Shown here piece after piece: positions 17,746-26,229 of a stretch of 64,000 nt of DNA; within the stretch, counting starts at the first letter, position 1; every line of letters starts with the position of its first letter. The position numbers were made by a program, and so were the translations under genes. The notes under the pieces are model-generated. The model made no database searches. It was given only the letters and a program-made list of their open reading frames with translations, and had not been told where the DNA came from. The stretch comes from Nitrospirales bacterium (lineage in GTDB: Bacteria > Nitrospirota > Nitrospiria > Nitrospirales > UBA8639): contig JALDRJ010000002.1 of assembly GCA_031315865.1 (NCBI GenBank), positions 2,144,001 to 2,208,000 on the forward strand. The letters run 5' to 3'.

Positions 17746-19130
17746 GTTACGGTCTTCGTGAGATAAGAGGTTGAGTCGAATGCATGACTGGTTGATCGTT
17801 CAGGTTTATTCTTGACGGTATCCGTGGTTCGTCTCCAAAGGTTCGAAGAAAACTTGGGATCTTTATACTGGCAATAGGTACGCCATTGAGGAAAATAGGT
17901 TTGAAAGTCTTCAGCAGACATTCTGGCATCTTTTGCCGGATAGACAGCGCCTCCGTATTGTCGAACCACCTCGTCAAGTTTGTTGAACAGAGAAAGTGTT
18001 TCTTCCCCTACAAACGGAAAATCCAAAGCGAACGTCGTTCCGGGTCTGGGAAAAGACAAAAGGCCTGGCGAGGGGATATCGCCAAACTTCTTCAAGACGC
18101 CGAGAAATGATCCTTGTCGCGCGTGGTTGATCAGCGTGAGGAGTTCTCGAATGCCGTCGCGTTCATGTTGTGTCGGGATGACGCACTGGTATTGGAGGAA
18201 TCCTCGTGTCCCGTATATGCGATTCCAATGTTCAACGCGATCCAAGGGGTAAAAAAATGTCTCGTAGAACTCACGGCCCTGTTCCGGGTCAGGTGCTTGG
18301 TGATGAAAATACAAGGTGTTGAACAGTTTCAATGTGTATCGGTTCAAGAGGCAGGCGGGGGCGTCGAAAGGGATGGTCAGCCGTGGCGTAGAGTCCACGG
18401 GACGCGAGGGGACCTGATCGCCTATCGCATGGTTGCCGCGCATAAAAATGCCCCGTCCTAATCGACGAGGTCCTGCCAGACAGTCAAGCCAGGCGACGGT
18501 ATATTCGAAGCTCCGGTCGGAGTCGACGGTTAGTGCAAAGAATTCATCAAGTGAGGAAAATCTCATTCGCTCGATGTCCATGTAGGCGTTGTGGATGGGT
18601 TTGAGTTGGATGTCGGCCCACAGGATGATTCCTGTCAATCCTAACCCTCCGATCGTGGCTTGAAAGAGCCCAGAATGTTCGTGTGGCGAACAGCGTAATC
18701 GTTCACCATTCGATCGAAGCAGTTCAAACTGAAGAACATGGCATCCGAATGTTCCCGCCCGATGGTGGTTTTTCCCATGAACATCATTTGCGATCGCGCC
18801 ACCAATGGAAACGTGTTTCGTGCCCGGTGTGACAGGTGGAAACCATCCACGGGGAACAAAGGTTTCAAGAATGTCAGCGATGGACACTCCACTTTCACAT
18901 CGTAAGATGCCATGTTGCTCATCAAATGCCAGGAAATGTCGAAGTCGCTTGGTGAGCAACAGGATGCCTTCATCATTTTGACAGCTGTCTCCGTAGCTTC
19001 TTCCGTAGGCGTACGGAAGGACTGGGTCTTCCCAGTCGTCAAATGTGACAGCTTCATTCCACCGGTCGAGCGAATGCACTTTCCGGGGATTTGTCTTCGG
19101 ATATCGGCCCCAGGAGGAAAAGTTCGACAT
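17742..19130 (-). CDS. dprE1: DprE1-like FAD oxidoreductase (polyprenylphosphoryl-ribose 2'-oxidase)
   Basis: A 462-residue FAD-linked oxidase. The N-terminal FAD domain carries YGRSYGDSC, PPVTPGTKHVSIGGAIA and the family hallmark NDVHGKNHHRAGTFG. The C-terminal substrate domain carries ALDFPF and YPAKDARM; its Lys corresponds to catalytic Lys418 of Mycobacterium tuberculosis DprE1. The Cys387 that benzothiazinones attack in M. tuberculosis (ICVDFPI) is Ala here (FALDFPF). The enzyme should oxidise C2 of polyprenyl-phosphoryl-ribose. Start ATG 19130 lies 14 bases inside from the upstream stop and is favoured over TTG 19154. It is sandwiched between the HAD-UbiA and DprE2 genes. Confidence 0.9.
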   Translation of the reverse strand: MSNFSSWGRYPKTNPRKVHSLDRWNEAVTFDDWEDPVLPYAYGRSYGDSCQNDEGILLLTKRLRHFLAFDEQHGILRCESGVSIADILETFVPRGWFPPVTPGTKHVSIGGAIANDVHGKNHHRAGTFGCHVLQFELLRSNGERLRCSPHEHSGLFQATIGGLGLTGIILWADIQLKPIHNAYMDIERMRFSSLDEFFALTVDSDRSFEYTVAWLDCLAGPRRLGRGIFMRGNHAIGDQVPSRPVDSTPRLTIPFDAPACLLNRYTLKLFNTLYFHHQAPDPEQGREFYETFFYPLDRVEHWNRIYGTRGFLQYQCVIPTQHERDGIRELLTLINHARQGSFLGVLKKFGDIPSPGLLSFPRPGTTFALDFPFVGEETLSLFNKLDEVVRQYGGAVYPAKDARMSAEDFQTYFPQWRTYCQYKDPKFSSNLWRRTTDTVKNKPERSTSHAFDSTSYLTKTVT

Positions 19131-19143
19131 GCTTCTTATAGGG

Positions 19144-20625
19144 TCAGAGTGCAAAGATGGCCACCAGTCCCATCACAACAGCGATAATATAGCTTTGTGG
19201 ATCTTTCAAGGCTAAGACCAATGGATCATCATCGAGAGTTCCTCGATGCGCCAGGAGATAGTTGCGACTGATCCAATAGAGTAGAAGTGGACATGCCAGC
19301 CACAACGCCTTGGGATTTTGGTAAAGAGCTCGAACATCCTGACTGTTAATGTAGAGCGCGAGAACCAACACGGAGAGATAACCGCTGATGACACTCATGG
19401 TCCCAAGCGCATGTTTATCTAGTCCTTGATAGGCACGCCGTTCGAGTGCTTGTTTCTTCCCCACTTTCCGGTAGTGAAGCTCCAGGTGTCTTTTCGTGAA
19501 TGCTAAGCTCAAAAACAAGAACATCGAGAACGCCAAGAGCCAAGCTGAAATCGGCACATTGATCGCGAATCCCCCAGCTAAGACTCTTAACGAGTACAAG
19601 GCTGCGAGGATGAGCACATCGAGGATTGCCACTTGTTTGAACAAGATGGAATAGCCGGTCGTGGTGACCACGTAGAGAACGAGAAGGGAGAGAAAGGCGC
19701 TCGGCAGTGTGGCCGTCGCGATTGAGACCGCACAGAGAAAGAGGATGGGGCAGAGCGCAAGACCATAGCGGATGGACAAGACCCCACTGGCAAAGGGGCG
19801 AAATTTCTTCTTGGGATGTCTTCGGTCCGCCGGGAGGTCCAAGAGATCGTTGAGGATGTAGATGCTGGAGGCACAAAGGCAAAACGACAGGAAGGCCCAC
19901 GCGGTTAAACGAACGGATTCCCATCGAACGAAATGATGAGAGGCCAGCAATGGGAGGAAAACCAAGACATTTTTGACCCATTGTCCCACGCGCAACGCGC
20001 GTACGATATTCTTGATCGAATGCGACTCTCGACGGAAGACATTCGTGACGGTCGAGGAGTTCGCGGCATTCGTGAGGACGCGAGGAGTAGGGTCCACGAG
20101 CAACGCGCGTTTGGCGGAGGACCACACGGGAAGATCGGTTGCACTATCACCGATGTAGTCAAACCCTTGTTCTCCAAACCGAGACACGAGGGCTTGCTGC
20201 TTCCGTGGCCCGGAAAGATTGACGATTCCATCGCTGGCCAACACTTCTGAGAAGAGTCCAAGGTGCGCCGCGATTCCTTCCGCTGGCTGGTAATCAGATG
20301 CGGTGGCGAGTACAAGCGTACGTCCTCGTGCTTTTTCTTGCCGAAGAAAGGCCAGGACGTCTTGACGATAGGGCAAACTACTGGGGTCCAAAATGACTCG
20401 TTCGGCTATTCGACGTTTCAATGCTGCGCGTCCCTGAAGCAGCCAAAATGGAAGTGCCATGAGGAGCCAGGGTTGTAATTTGAGGAGTACAAGCAGCGAC
20501 TCCCATAAGACATCTGTGGCGATAAGGCTCTGATCCAGATCGACACATAACGCCTGATCGTTCCTCGCATCAGGTACTGATTCGAGCGGAATCGATTGCT
20601 CTGTGCTTGGCGCGTGCATTGACAT
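19144..20625 (-). CDS. HAD phosphatase-UbiA prenyltransferase fusion (polyprenyl-phosphate phosphoribosyltransferase)
   Basis: A 493-residue fusion. Residues about 20-205 are a HAD domain with motif I DLDQSLIATD, motif II ATAS and motif IV GDSATDLPVW. Residues about 215-490 are a UbiA-type membrane domain with about eight helices. Its key motif is NDLLDLPADRRHPKKK, followed by FRPFASG, close to the mycobacterial Rv3806c type that links phosphoribose to decaprenyl phosphate. In mycobacteria a separate phosphatase (Rv3807c) is proposed to remove the 5-phosphate; here the HAD domain may do that in the same polypeptide (inference). The start is 9 bp from the upstream GT-C stop. Together with the DprE1 and DprE2 genes it forms a polyprenyl-phosphoryl-D-arabinose cassette. 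Confidence 0.88.
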   Translation of the reverse strand: MSMHAPSTEQSIPLESVPDARNDQALCVDLDQSLIATDVLWESLLVLLKLQPWLLMALPFWLLQGRAALKRRIAERVILDPSSLPYRQDVLAFLRQEKARGRTLVLATASDYQPAEGIAAHLGLFSEVLASDGIVNLSGPRKQQALVSRFGEQGFDYIGDSATDLPVWSSAKRALLVDPTPRVLTNAANSSTVTNVFRRESHSIKNIVRALRVGQWVKNVLVFLPLLASHHFVRWESVRLTAWAFLSFCLCASSIYILNDLLDLPADRRHPKKKFRPFASGVLSIRYGLALCPILFLCAVSIATATLPSAFLSLLVLYVVTTTGYSILFKQVAILDVLILAALYSLRVLAGGFAINVPISAWLLAFSMFLFLSLAFTKRHLELHYRKVGKKQALERRAYQGLDKHALGTMSVISGYLSVLVLALYINSQDVRALYQNPKALWLACPLLLYWISRNYLLAHRGTLDDDPLVLALKDPQSYIIAVVMGLVAIFAL

Positions 20626-20634
20626 CTTCGGCTG

Positions 20635-22362
20635 TTAAGACTTCTCGTGAAAACCGGTCTTGAGAACATCCGTTGGACCCAAACGAGGTTGCTCGGTGGA
20701 CGGCACCGTTTGAGCCTGAATGTTCACGGACGCTTGCTTATCTAACCCGAGTTTGGCGAACGACGCATGGGACTGGGCCTCAGCTTTGGCTGTCTGGAGG
20801 GATTGCTCGAATTTGAGTTCTACTCTGGGAGGCAATCCTTCTTGAAAGGCCTCGAGCGCGGCATACATTCGTGGCAGAGCTTCTTGGTTGAGGGCGTAAA
20901 AGCTCACGTACGGCTCTGCTGGAGTCAATCGTAATTTGCTCAAATGCAATGTGGCGACTCGCGTCCAGTTTGGAGGAACACTAGGAAACCACGAGTCATA
21001 AATGATCGCGGTGCGGACATTGTGAGCACTGGCGAGATCGTTCATCCAATGTTCCTGCTCTCGGTTGGCTCGGGCGTAGAAGGCTTCTAAATTTCCGAGT
21101 CCCCACAGGTCCAAAACATAATTCGAGTTTCCGTACGATGTGAGTCCTAAGTCGTTCACGGCGATTGGTTCATGATGGAAATCATGAAGAAATCGCCGCA
21201 TTTGGTATTGCTGCTCATAAATGTTGTTGGAAGCGATAGGTGTGAGCAAATTGGCGATCAGGTATTGATGGGCGATAAAGACCAAAAGCACTGCGGCTTG
21301 CATGCCGATCCAATAGTGACGATGCTCAGCAAAGAAGTGAAAAAAGAAATCGCGGTAGACATAGAGCAAGACCACTAAGAGGAGGGCCATGACATACGCA
21401 TCATACCGGGAAACTTGGATGAACAAACTGGTATCTCGCAAAGGAGCGGTCACAAGGTGACTGATCGTAATGACGGCTGCCCATACCGCCAGCAGCTTAT
21501 CGAAGAATGGACGGCCTTGGTGGATGAAGACACCGGCAAGAAATAACAATCCGCACACGAGGATTGCGCCGGCGCGTGACTGGAGATTGAGCGCGGCCCG
21601 AAACACGCTAATGCCCCAGTCCCCTCCGTTTGTATGGGTAAAGGCTTTGACAATGACAGAATTGGGTAACCGTTCGAGTCCGAGAGACATGAGAAACCAA
21701 GAAAACCCTCCTAACAATGAAAAGGAGATCACGCTACACCAGAATGCCGCCTTATAGTGTCGACGAATGACCAACACGCCAATCGTGGTGAGGGTGACGA
21801 TGACTCCCTCATAACGAATAAGAGGCTCGAGAACGATGGCCACGAGTAGCCACCAGGGAGGGAACCCTTCCAGGTTTTCCACTATGAGACCCGCTGCGAT
21901 CAGAACCGTCACGAATATTTGTAGGCAGTGTTCCATCCCGGTAAACGATAATGCGACCAGATTGGTGCTGAGCATAAGAACAATGACTGTGCTGGTGGCG
22001 CCCCATTGATTCTTGATGATTCGTGCGGACAGATGTCCCAGAACGATGAGCGTTCCCACGCTGGCGATCATGTTCAAAATCAAAGGGATATACGGGGCGA
22101 TGGGGAGCGGGGTGAACGGTGCCAGCAGGAACGGCCACAGAATACTCGAAGAGGGAGCCGAGTATTCAGAAAGATTAATCCCGTAATGACCTTTGGCGAT
22201 ATTTTCGGCCAGGCCGAGGTGGATGTACGGATCGTCGAGCGTGTAGAGAAAATGGCCGGAGTTGACGTAGAGAATCATCAGCGTCTCCGAGACGCAAAGT
22301 CCGATGAATACCATAATCGGTATGTGGTAAGCGTTGATGGAGTGAGGGGGCTGGGTCGTCAA
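20635..22362 (-). CDS. GT-C membrane glycosyltransferase, candidate arabinofuranosyltransferase
   Basis: A 575-residue polytopic membrane protein that heads the arabinose operon. The first outward loop contains the acidic motif LDDPYIHLGLAENIAKGHYG followed by EYSAPSSSILWPF. This resembles the DD-x-Y/F and Y-x-x-P-x-W pattern of AftB-type arabinofuranosyltransferases and other GT-C enzymes. About ten membrane helices extend to residue 410, and a soluble outward domain occupies the C-terminus. Position immediately upstream of the HAD-UbiA, DprE1 and DprE2 genes makes it the likely user of lipid-linked D-arabinose; the acceptor is unknown. Translation appears to begin at TTG (22360-22362) with AGAAGGA about 10 nt upstream; no nearby ATG keeps the first helix. 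Confidence 0.7.
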   Translation of the reverse strand: MTTQPPHSINAYHIPIMVFIGLCVSETLMILYVNSGHFLYTLDDPYIHLGLAENIAKGHYGINLSEYSAPSSSILWPFLLAPFTPLPIAPYIPLILNMIASVGTLIVLGHLSARIIKNQWGATSTVIVLMLSTNLVALSFTGMEHCLQIFVTVLIAAGLIVENLEGFPPWWLLVAIVLEPLIRYEGVIVTLTTIGVLVIRRHYKAAFWCSVISFSLLGGFSWFLMSLGLERLPNSVIVKAFTHTNGGDWGISVFRAALNLQSRAGAILVCGLLFLAGVFIHQGRPFFDKLLAVWAAVITISHLVTAPLRDTSLFIQVSRYDAYVMALLLVVLLYVYRDFFFHFFAEHRHYWIGMQAAVLLVFIAHQYLIANLLTPIASNNIYEQQYQMRRFLHDFHHEPIAVNDLGLTSYGNSNYVLDLWGLGNLEAFYARANREQEHWMNDLASAHNVRTAIIYDSWFPSVPPNWTRVATLHLSKLRLTPAEPYVSFYALNQEALPRMYAALEAFQEGLPPRVELKFEQSLQTAKAEAQSHASFAKLGLDKQASVNIQAQTVPSTEQPRLGPTDVLKTGFHEKS

Positions 22363-22743
22363 GGCACGGGTATCCTTCTAGAGACAAATTGGCTCTCTTG
22401 TTTATCGGTCAAAGCGGGAAAAAACTTATGGTTTTGCAGGCAATGGACGCCGATGTGACACAACCGAAAAGAATGGAACATTCACGCTCGTCTGGATCGT
22501 TGTGGACACAGATCTCTTGGTCCTGCGCGAGCTTGTTGCAGGTGGCAAAAAGGATAAATCGTGCGCCATCCATAAAGAAAACCTTCAGGAAGGGCGATAC
22601 ACACATTGAAAGCCGCGATGAAAGCATGCGGCCACTGATGCTGTAGACAGTGAAATGGGTGTTCACTGTCGCGCTGATAACGGCTTGCCCTGATTGGCGT
22701 GCTTGTCGCCACTCATGATGTACGGACTAGAATTTGTCAAAAG
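22363..22743. other. Divergent promoter region with a 9-bp hairpin
   Basis: About 380 bp between the minus-strand arabinose operon and the plus-strand membrane protein. It should hold both promoters, although I could not fix them. A perfect 9-bp inverted repeat, GACAGTGAA and TTCACTGTC (22646-22670, loop of seven), has no T run on either side. It could be an operator or an RNA structure. Confidence 0.45.
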
Positions 22744-23811
22744 ATGAATAGTCGCAACAGTCGATTTTCCGAGTTCACGAATAAGGAAGCGTTGTGCCTG
22801 CTGCTTGGAGCGCTGCTCTTGATGATCTATGGAGTCATGTCGATTCACCAGGCCTTTCCTCCTCATCCTCATGAAGAAACAGATGGAGAAGATGCTCGAA
22901 TGTATAGCCGGGTTATTGAGCGGATTCAGGCTGGCGAGCCCTACTATCTCATCGTGGGTGAGGAATTGCGGACTCGAGGCTATGCTTCTCGTCCTTTTTT
23001 CAATTGGCGGTTACCGACAATTGCTTGGACAATTGGACATCTGCCGCAAGCTGAATGGGGCAGGTGGCTCTTAATCCTGTTAAGCGGGATTTCACTGTTG
23101 CTCTGGTTCCAGGTAATGGAGCGGGAAGTCGGGTTTCGTTTGGCTTTAATGGGATCGGTATTTTTATGTGGGCCCCTGCTGCTCTGTTTTAGTGAGCAGG
23201 GATTTTACTATCATGAACTCTGGTCTGGTGTCATGATTTCTCTGTCGCTTGCCGCGCGTGCACGGGGAAACACCACGATGAGTGTCATCATCGGGATACT
23301 GGCCGTTTTTATCCGAGAATTGGCCCTACCATTCGTGTTAGTGATGCTCTTTTTAGCATGGAAAGAACGGCGACAAGCGGAGACGCTTGGATGGCTCGCG
23401 GGAGTCACAGCCTTTTCTTTTGCACTGACCTATCATGCTTCGATTGTTTCGGGACTCCTGACTCCGATTGATCAAGTGAATAAAAGCTGGGTCCAATTCG
23501 GAGGATGGCCGTTTGTTCTCAGCACCGGGAACTGGAATGTATTTTTACTGATCGCGCCGCAATGGGTCGTGGCCATCGTGTTACCCTTAGCATTGCTGGG
23601 AATGATGGGACGCCGGGGGGATGATGGACTGAGAAGTTCACTGACGATCCTACTCTATTTTTTGGCTTTTCTCGTGGCCGGGAGAGGGAACAATGCGTAC
23701 TGGGGGATGATGTATGCGCCATTAGTGTCTCTCGGTCTTTTATATGCCATTCCGTCGCTCGTCGATCTCATGAGGAACGCATGGTCACGCACGGGGGTGG
23801 CAGGTGGCTGA
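22744..23811 (+). CDS. Polytopic membrane protein, possible GT-C glycosyltransferase
   Basis: A 355-residue membrane protein of about nine helices. After the first helix comes an outward loop with acidic residues (EETDGEDARMYSRVIERI) and a conserved-looking RPFFNWRLPTIAW segment, reminiscent of GT-C donor loops. I do not recognise a specific family. ATG 22744 is used because the GTG at 22699 would add 15 polar residues without a ribosome binding site. It stands alone on its strand, divergent from the arabinose operon and convergent with the GT87-like gene, and probably takes part in the same surface-glycan pathway. Confidence 0.6.
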   Translation: MNSRNSRFSEFTNKEALCLLLGALLLMIYGVMSIHQAFPPHPHEETDGEDARMYSRVIERIQAGEPYYLIVGEELRTRGYASRPFFNWRLPTIAWTIGHLPQAEWGRWLLILLSGISLLLWFQVMEREVGFRLALMGSVFLCGPLLLCFSEQGFYYHELWSGVMISLSLAARARGNTTMSVIIGILAVFIRELALPFVLVMLFLAWKERRQAETLGWLAGVTAFSFALTYHASIVSGLLTPIDQVNKSWVQFGGWPFVLSTGNWNVFLLIAPQWVVAIVLPLALLGMMGRRGDDGLRSSLTILLYFLAFLVAGRGNNAYWGMMYAPLVSLGLLYAIPSLVDLMRNAWSRTGVAGG

Positions 23812-23862
23812 AGTCGCTCTAGCCATGTTGGGAGAAGGCTTGGGAAAAACCGGAAAGACCTA

Positions 23863-25188
23863 TTAGGCTGGCGAAACGGCTTGGGTAATCCGGTCTCGTC
23901 GATGGTCCATCTTCCAATCGAGTACCAGAAAAATCCAGAACAGGAATATGCTCCAAAAATAGGCCGATCCAATCGTCAGTGTGACGAGGAAAGACGAGTC
24001 GGCCAGGGGGATTCGGATGAGCGGCACCAGCAATCCTGGGATGATTCCGCATGCCAACAAAATTTGTAGGGTTCGAATCCTCCGAGCCCATCGCGGTTCA
24101 TGACGATCCGTGTCTCGTTCCATTTCGACGAGAAGGCCGGTCAGGGGACCAAGAAGAAGGAAGAGATAGTAGGTCCATCCGAGAGGTGAGATAAGAATCG
24201 CGCTGATGATTAAGATGGCGAACGCACGATCGATATTTCCTGGCGAGGAGTCGTTGGCGGCAATGTATAGCGCTATCCCTCCACAGAAGGCGCTAAGAAT
24301 GACCCAGGCAGGATAGACAAGGAATTCACCAGGGTGTGCGATTTGATACATGGGATTCTCGATCAACGTCCGTGAAAGTATTCCCCACAACGAACCGTTC
24401 ATGCCTGCCCAATGCCAATTGATTTCCGAAATTTTTTCAATCCACGCAACGTGAGGCGCTATTCCAAATACGGCGACTCCGATCCCAAATGCGGCTCCTA
24501 GGACGCCCAAAAACCTTCCAATGGCGCCGTACTGGCGTTTAAAGAAAAAATACGGAAGAAAGATCAGAAGAAACAGTTTCAGGCTGCAGGCGATCCCAAG
24601 ATAGATCCCGGCTTTGTTCCATTCGTGATGTCTAGTGTGAATCCAAGCTATGGTTACGGGGAGAGCCAGCAAGAAGGAGAATTGGCCTGTCACAAGATGT
24701 GCGCCGGTTCCCGCAAACGCCAAGAATCCGATGACCAATACGCGTGTTTGATTGACTGAGGGGGAATAATTCAGTTCCTGTTTAATCCAACGTACGATGA
24801 GTAGAAACGCAGAGAAGTTTAGGACATGCCAGGCGAGCAAGGCCGCCAGTGGGGGCAAGTAGGCGAGCGGGAGAAGTAGAAGATGAAAATGAGGTGGATT
24901 GAGGTTCCAAAACTGTTGTCCGTAGTCATCGGTTAATTGGATAAACGTCGCGAGGCTCGGCCCATACATGTCTTGACCGTCGAGGAATGCGACGGTCGCG
25001 TAGTAGAACTTTCCGAAATCATTCATATGAAAGAACTGCGCCATGGTCCAGACATACGCCGTGTCCCAAAAAACAAGGACAGCAAATGCGATCGTGAACC
25101 CGATAAACCAGAGGGCCTGAGTCTTCGATGCTTGAGTGCCACCCATCGAAGATGAGTTCATGTCGTGTGTGTGATGTGCGGGGATCAT
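23863..25188 (-). CDS. GT87-like (DUF2029) polyprenyl-phosphate-mannose-type glycosyltransferase
   Basis: A 441-residue polytopic membrane protein with the DUF2029/GT87 pattern: an acidic first loop HMNDFGKFYYATVAFLDGQ, then YGQQFWNLNPPHFHLLLLPLAYLPP and a chain of hydrophobic segments. GT87 members such as mycobacterial PimE use polyprenyl-phospho-mannose to extend lipid-linked glycans on the outer face of the membrane. The donor here could be supplied by the GT2 enzyme at 30070-31299. ATG 25188 lies 14 bp after the stop of the DUF362 gene; ATG 25161 is an alternative. Confidence 0.75.
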   Translation of the reverse strand: MIPAHHTHDMNSSSMGGTQASKTQALWFIGFTIAFAVLVFWDTAYVWTMAQFFHMNDFGKFYYATVAFLDGQDMYGPSLATFIQLTDDYGQQFWNLNPPHFHLLLLPLAYLPPLAALLAWHVLNFSAFLLIVRWIKQELNYSPSVNQTRVLVIGFLAFAGTGAHLVTGQFSFLLALPVTIAWIHTRHHEWNKAGIYLGIACSLKLFLLIFLPYFFFKRQYGAIGRFLGVLGAAFGIGVAVFGIAPHVAWIEKISEINWHWAGMNGSLWGILSRTLIENPMYQIAHPGEFLVYPAWVILSAFCGGIALYIAANDSSPGNIDRAFAILIISAILISPLGWTYYLFLLLGPLTGLLVEMERDTDRHEPRWARRIRTLQILLACGIIPGLLVPLIRIPLADSSFLVTLTIGSAYFWSIFLFWIFLVLDWKMDHRRDRITQAVSPA

Positions 25189-25202
25189 GTTGAGCCGCTG
25201 GC

Positions 25203-26225
25203 TTACGATTGGAGCCTGAGCCCGTCGTACGTGGGAATATGATCCAACAAGAGGAAGTCCTTGCGCAGCGCGGAAACGAGTTCACCCCGTTGCTGGATTG
25301 CAGAGTCGTGGATAGGACCGAGCCAATTCGAAGCCGTCTCCAAGTATCCAATTTTATGCGGATTGATCCCCATTAACCGTGAACAGGTGGCATCGACCGC
25401 TGGCAGATTTCTTCCCATCACGAGCACTCCGGTGTGAACGGGCGTTCCCATGATCGGTCCGTCACCTTCCATCCCGATAATGCCATCTACGATGGCAAAG
25501 TGGGGCTTTAATGTCGCGGTAATATCCAAGATGGATTCGTGAATGCCCATGTGATGCAGGACATTTTTGGGCCACCCGTAGAACATGCCCGGCATCACGC
25601 CAAAAAGGTTTTTCATCGATAATGTGACGCCGGCCCAATGATGAGTCTTGAGCTTCGCCAGAGAGACAATCCAGTCGATTTCTTGAAAAATCGCTGGAAA
25701 TGTCAGATTGGCAAGTCCTGTCTGAGACCCTTGATTGGTGATGGAATACCCGCCTCCTTCGTTGAGATCGACGAACCGAATGTGATCATCGTAGAGCACT
25801 TGAGCCAGGCCTGATTCTTCCAGGATTTGCAGCGTGTCGCGCCGATGACCGGGGCCTTCTCCCACTATGACCAGTGCGGCGCCCAGTCCTAAAAAAGCTT
25901 CGATCGCCGCCCGGATGAGCAAGGGATGGGTATTGATATGGGCCGATTCCACGTGAGTTTCCACCAGGTTGGGTTTGAGTAAAATCCGTTTCCCGTGAAT
26001 TTCTGATGGCGTGACCCCTAACTCTTGAAAGCCCGAGGCGAGGATCGACCGGAGATCAATATCATAGGAGTCTGCCTGTCCGATAAACGTCGAAGCTTTC
26101 ATGCGGGGTTGTTGTCGCCATTGCATGACGCCAAGGCCAGTGGCGGCCATGACGCCGCTGGCCAGCGCGACTTTCAGGAATTGACGTCGAGTGAGTTCTG
26201 AGCTTTGTGCTGGTGTGGTGTCCAT
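25203..26225 (-). CDS. DUF362 protein with Tat signal
   Basis: A 340-residue protein with a twin-arginine signal (TRRQFLK, then a hydrophobic stretch), so it is probably exported folded. The body carries DUF362 features: KRILLKPNLVE, a GEGPGHRRDT loop, SLAKLKTHHWAGVTLSMKNLFG and GIIGMEGDGP. DUF362 proteins often come with Fe-S clusters, but no ferredoxin-like CxxCxxC is visible here. Function is unassigned. The start is placed at ATG 26225, 4 bp after the upstream stop codon; a longer frame would overlap the upstream gene by 86 bp. It is paired with the toroid protein gene. Confidence 0.78.
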   Translation of the reverse strand: MDTTPAQSSELTRRQFLKVALASGVMAATGLGVMQWRQQPRMKASTFIGQADSYDIDLRSILASGFQELGVTPSEIHGKRILLKPNLVETHVESAHINTHPLLIRAAIEAFLGLGAALVIVGEGPGHRRDTLQILEESGLAQVLYDDHIRFVDLNEGGGYSITNQGSQTGLANLTFPAIFQEIDWIVSLAKLKTHHWAGVTLSMKNLFGVMPGMFYGWPKNVLHHMGIHESILDITATLKPHFAIVDGIIGMEGDGPIMGTPVHTGVLVMGRNLPAVDATCSRLMGINPHKIGYLETASNWLGPIHDSAIQQRGELVSALRKDFLLLDHIPTYDGLRLQS

Positions 26226-26229
26226 GGGG

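Noticed and set aside
24066-24080. GGGTTCGAATCCTCC resembling a tRNA T-arm
   Set aside because: No acceptor, D-arm or anticodon stem could be built, and it is inside the GT87-like coding region.
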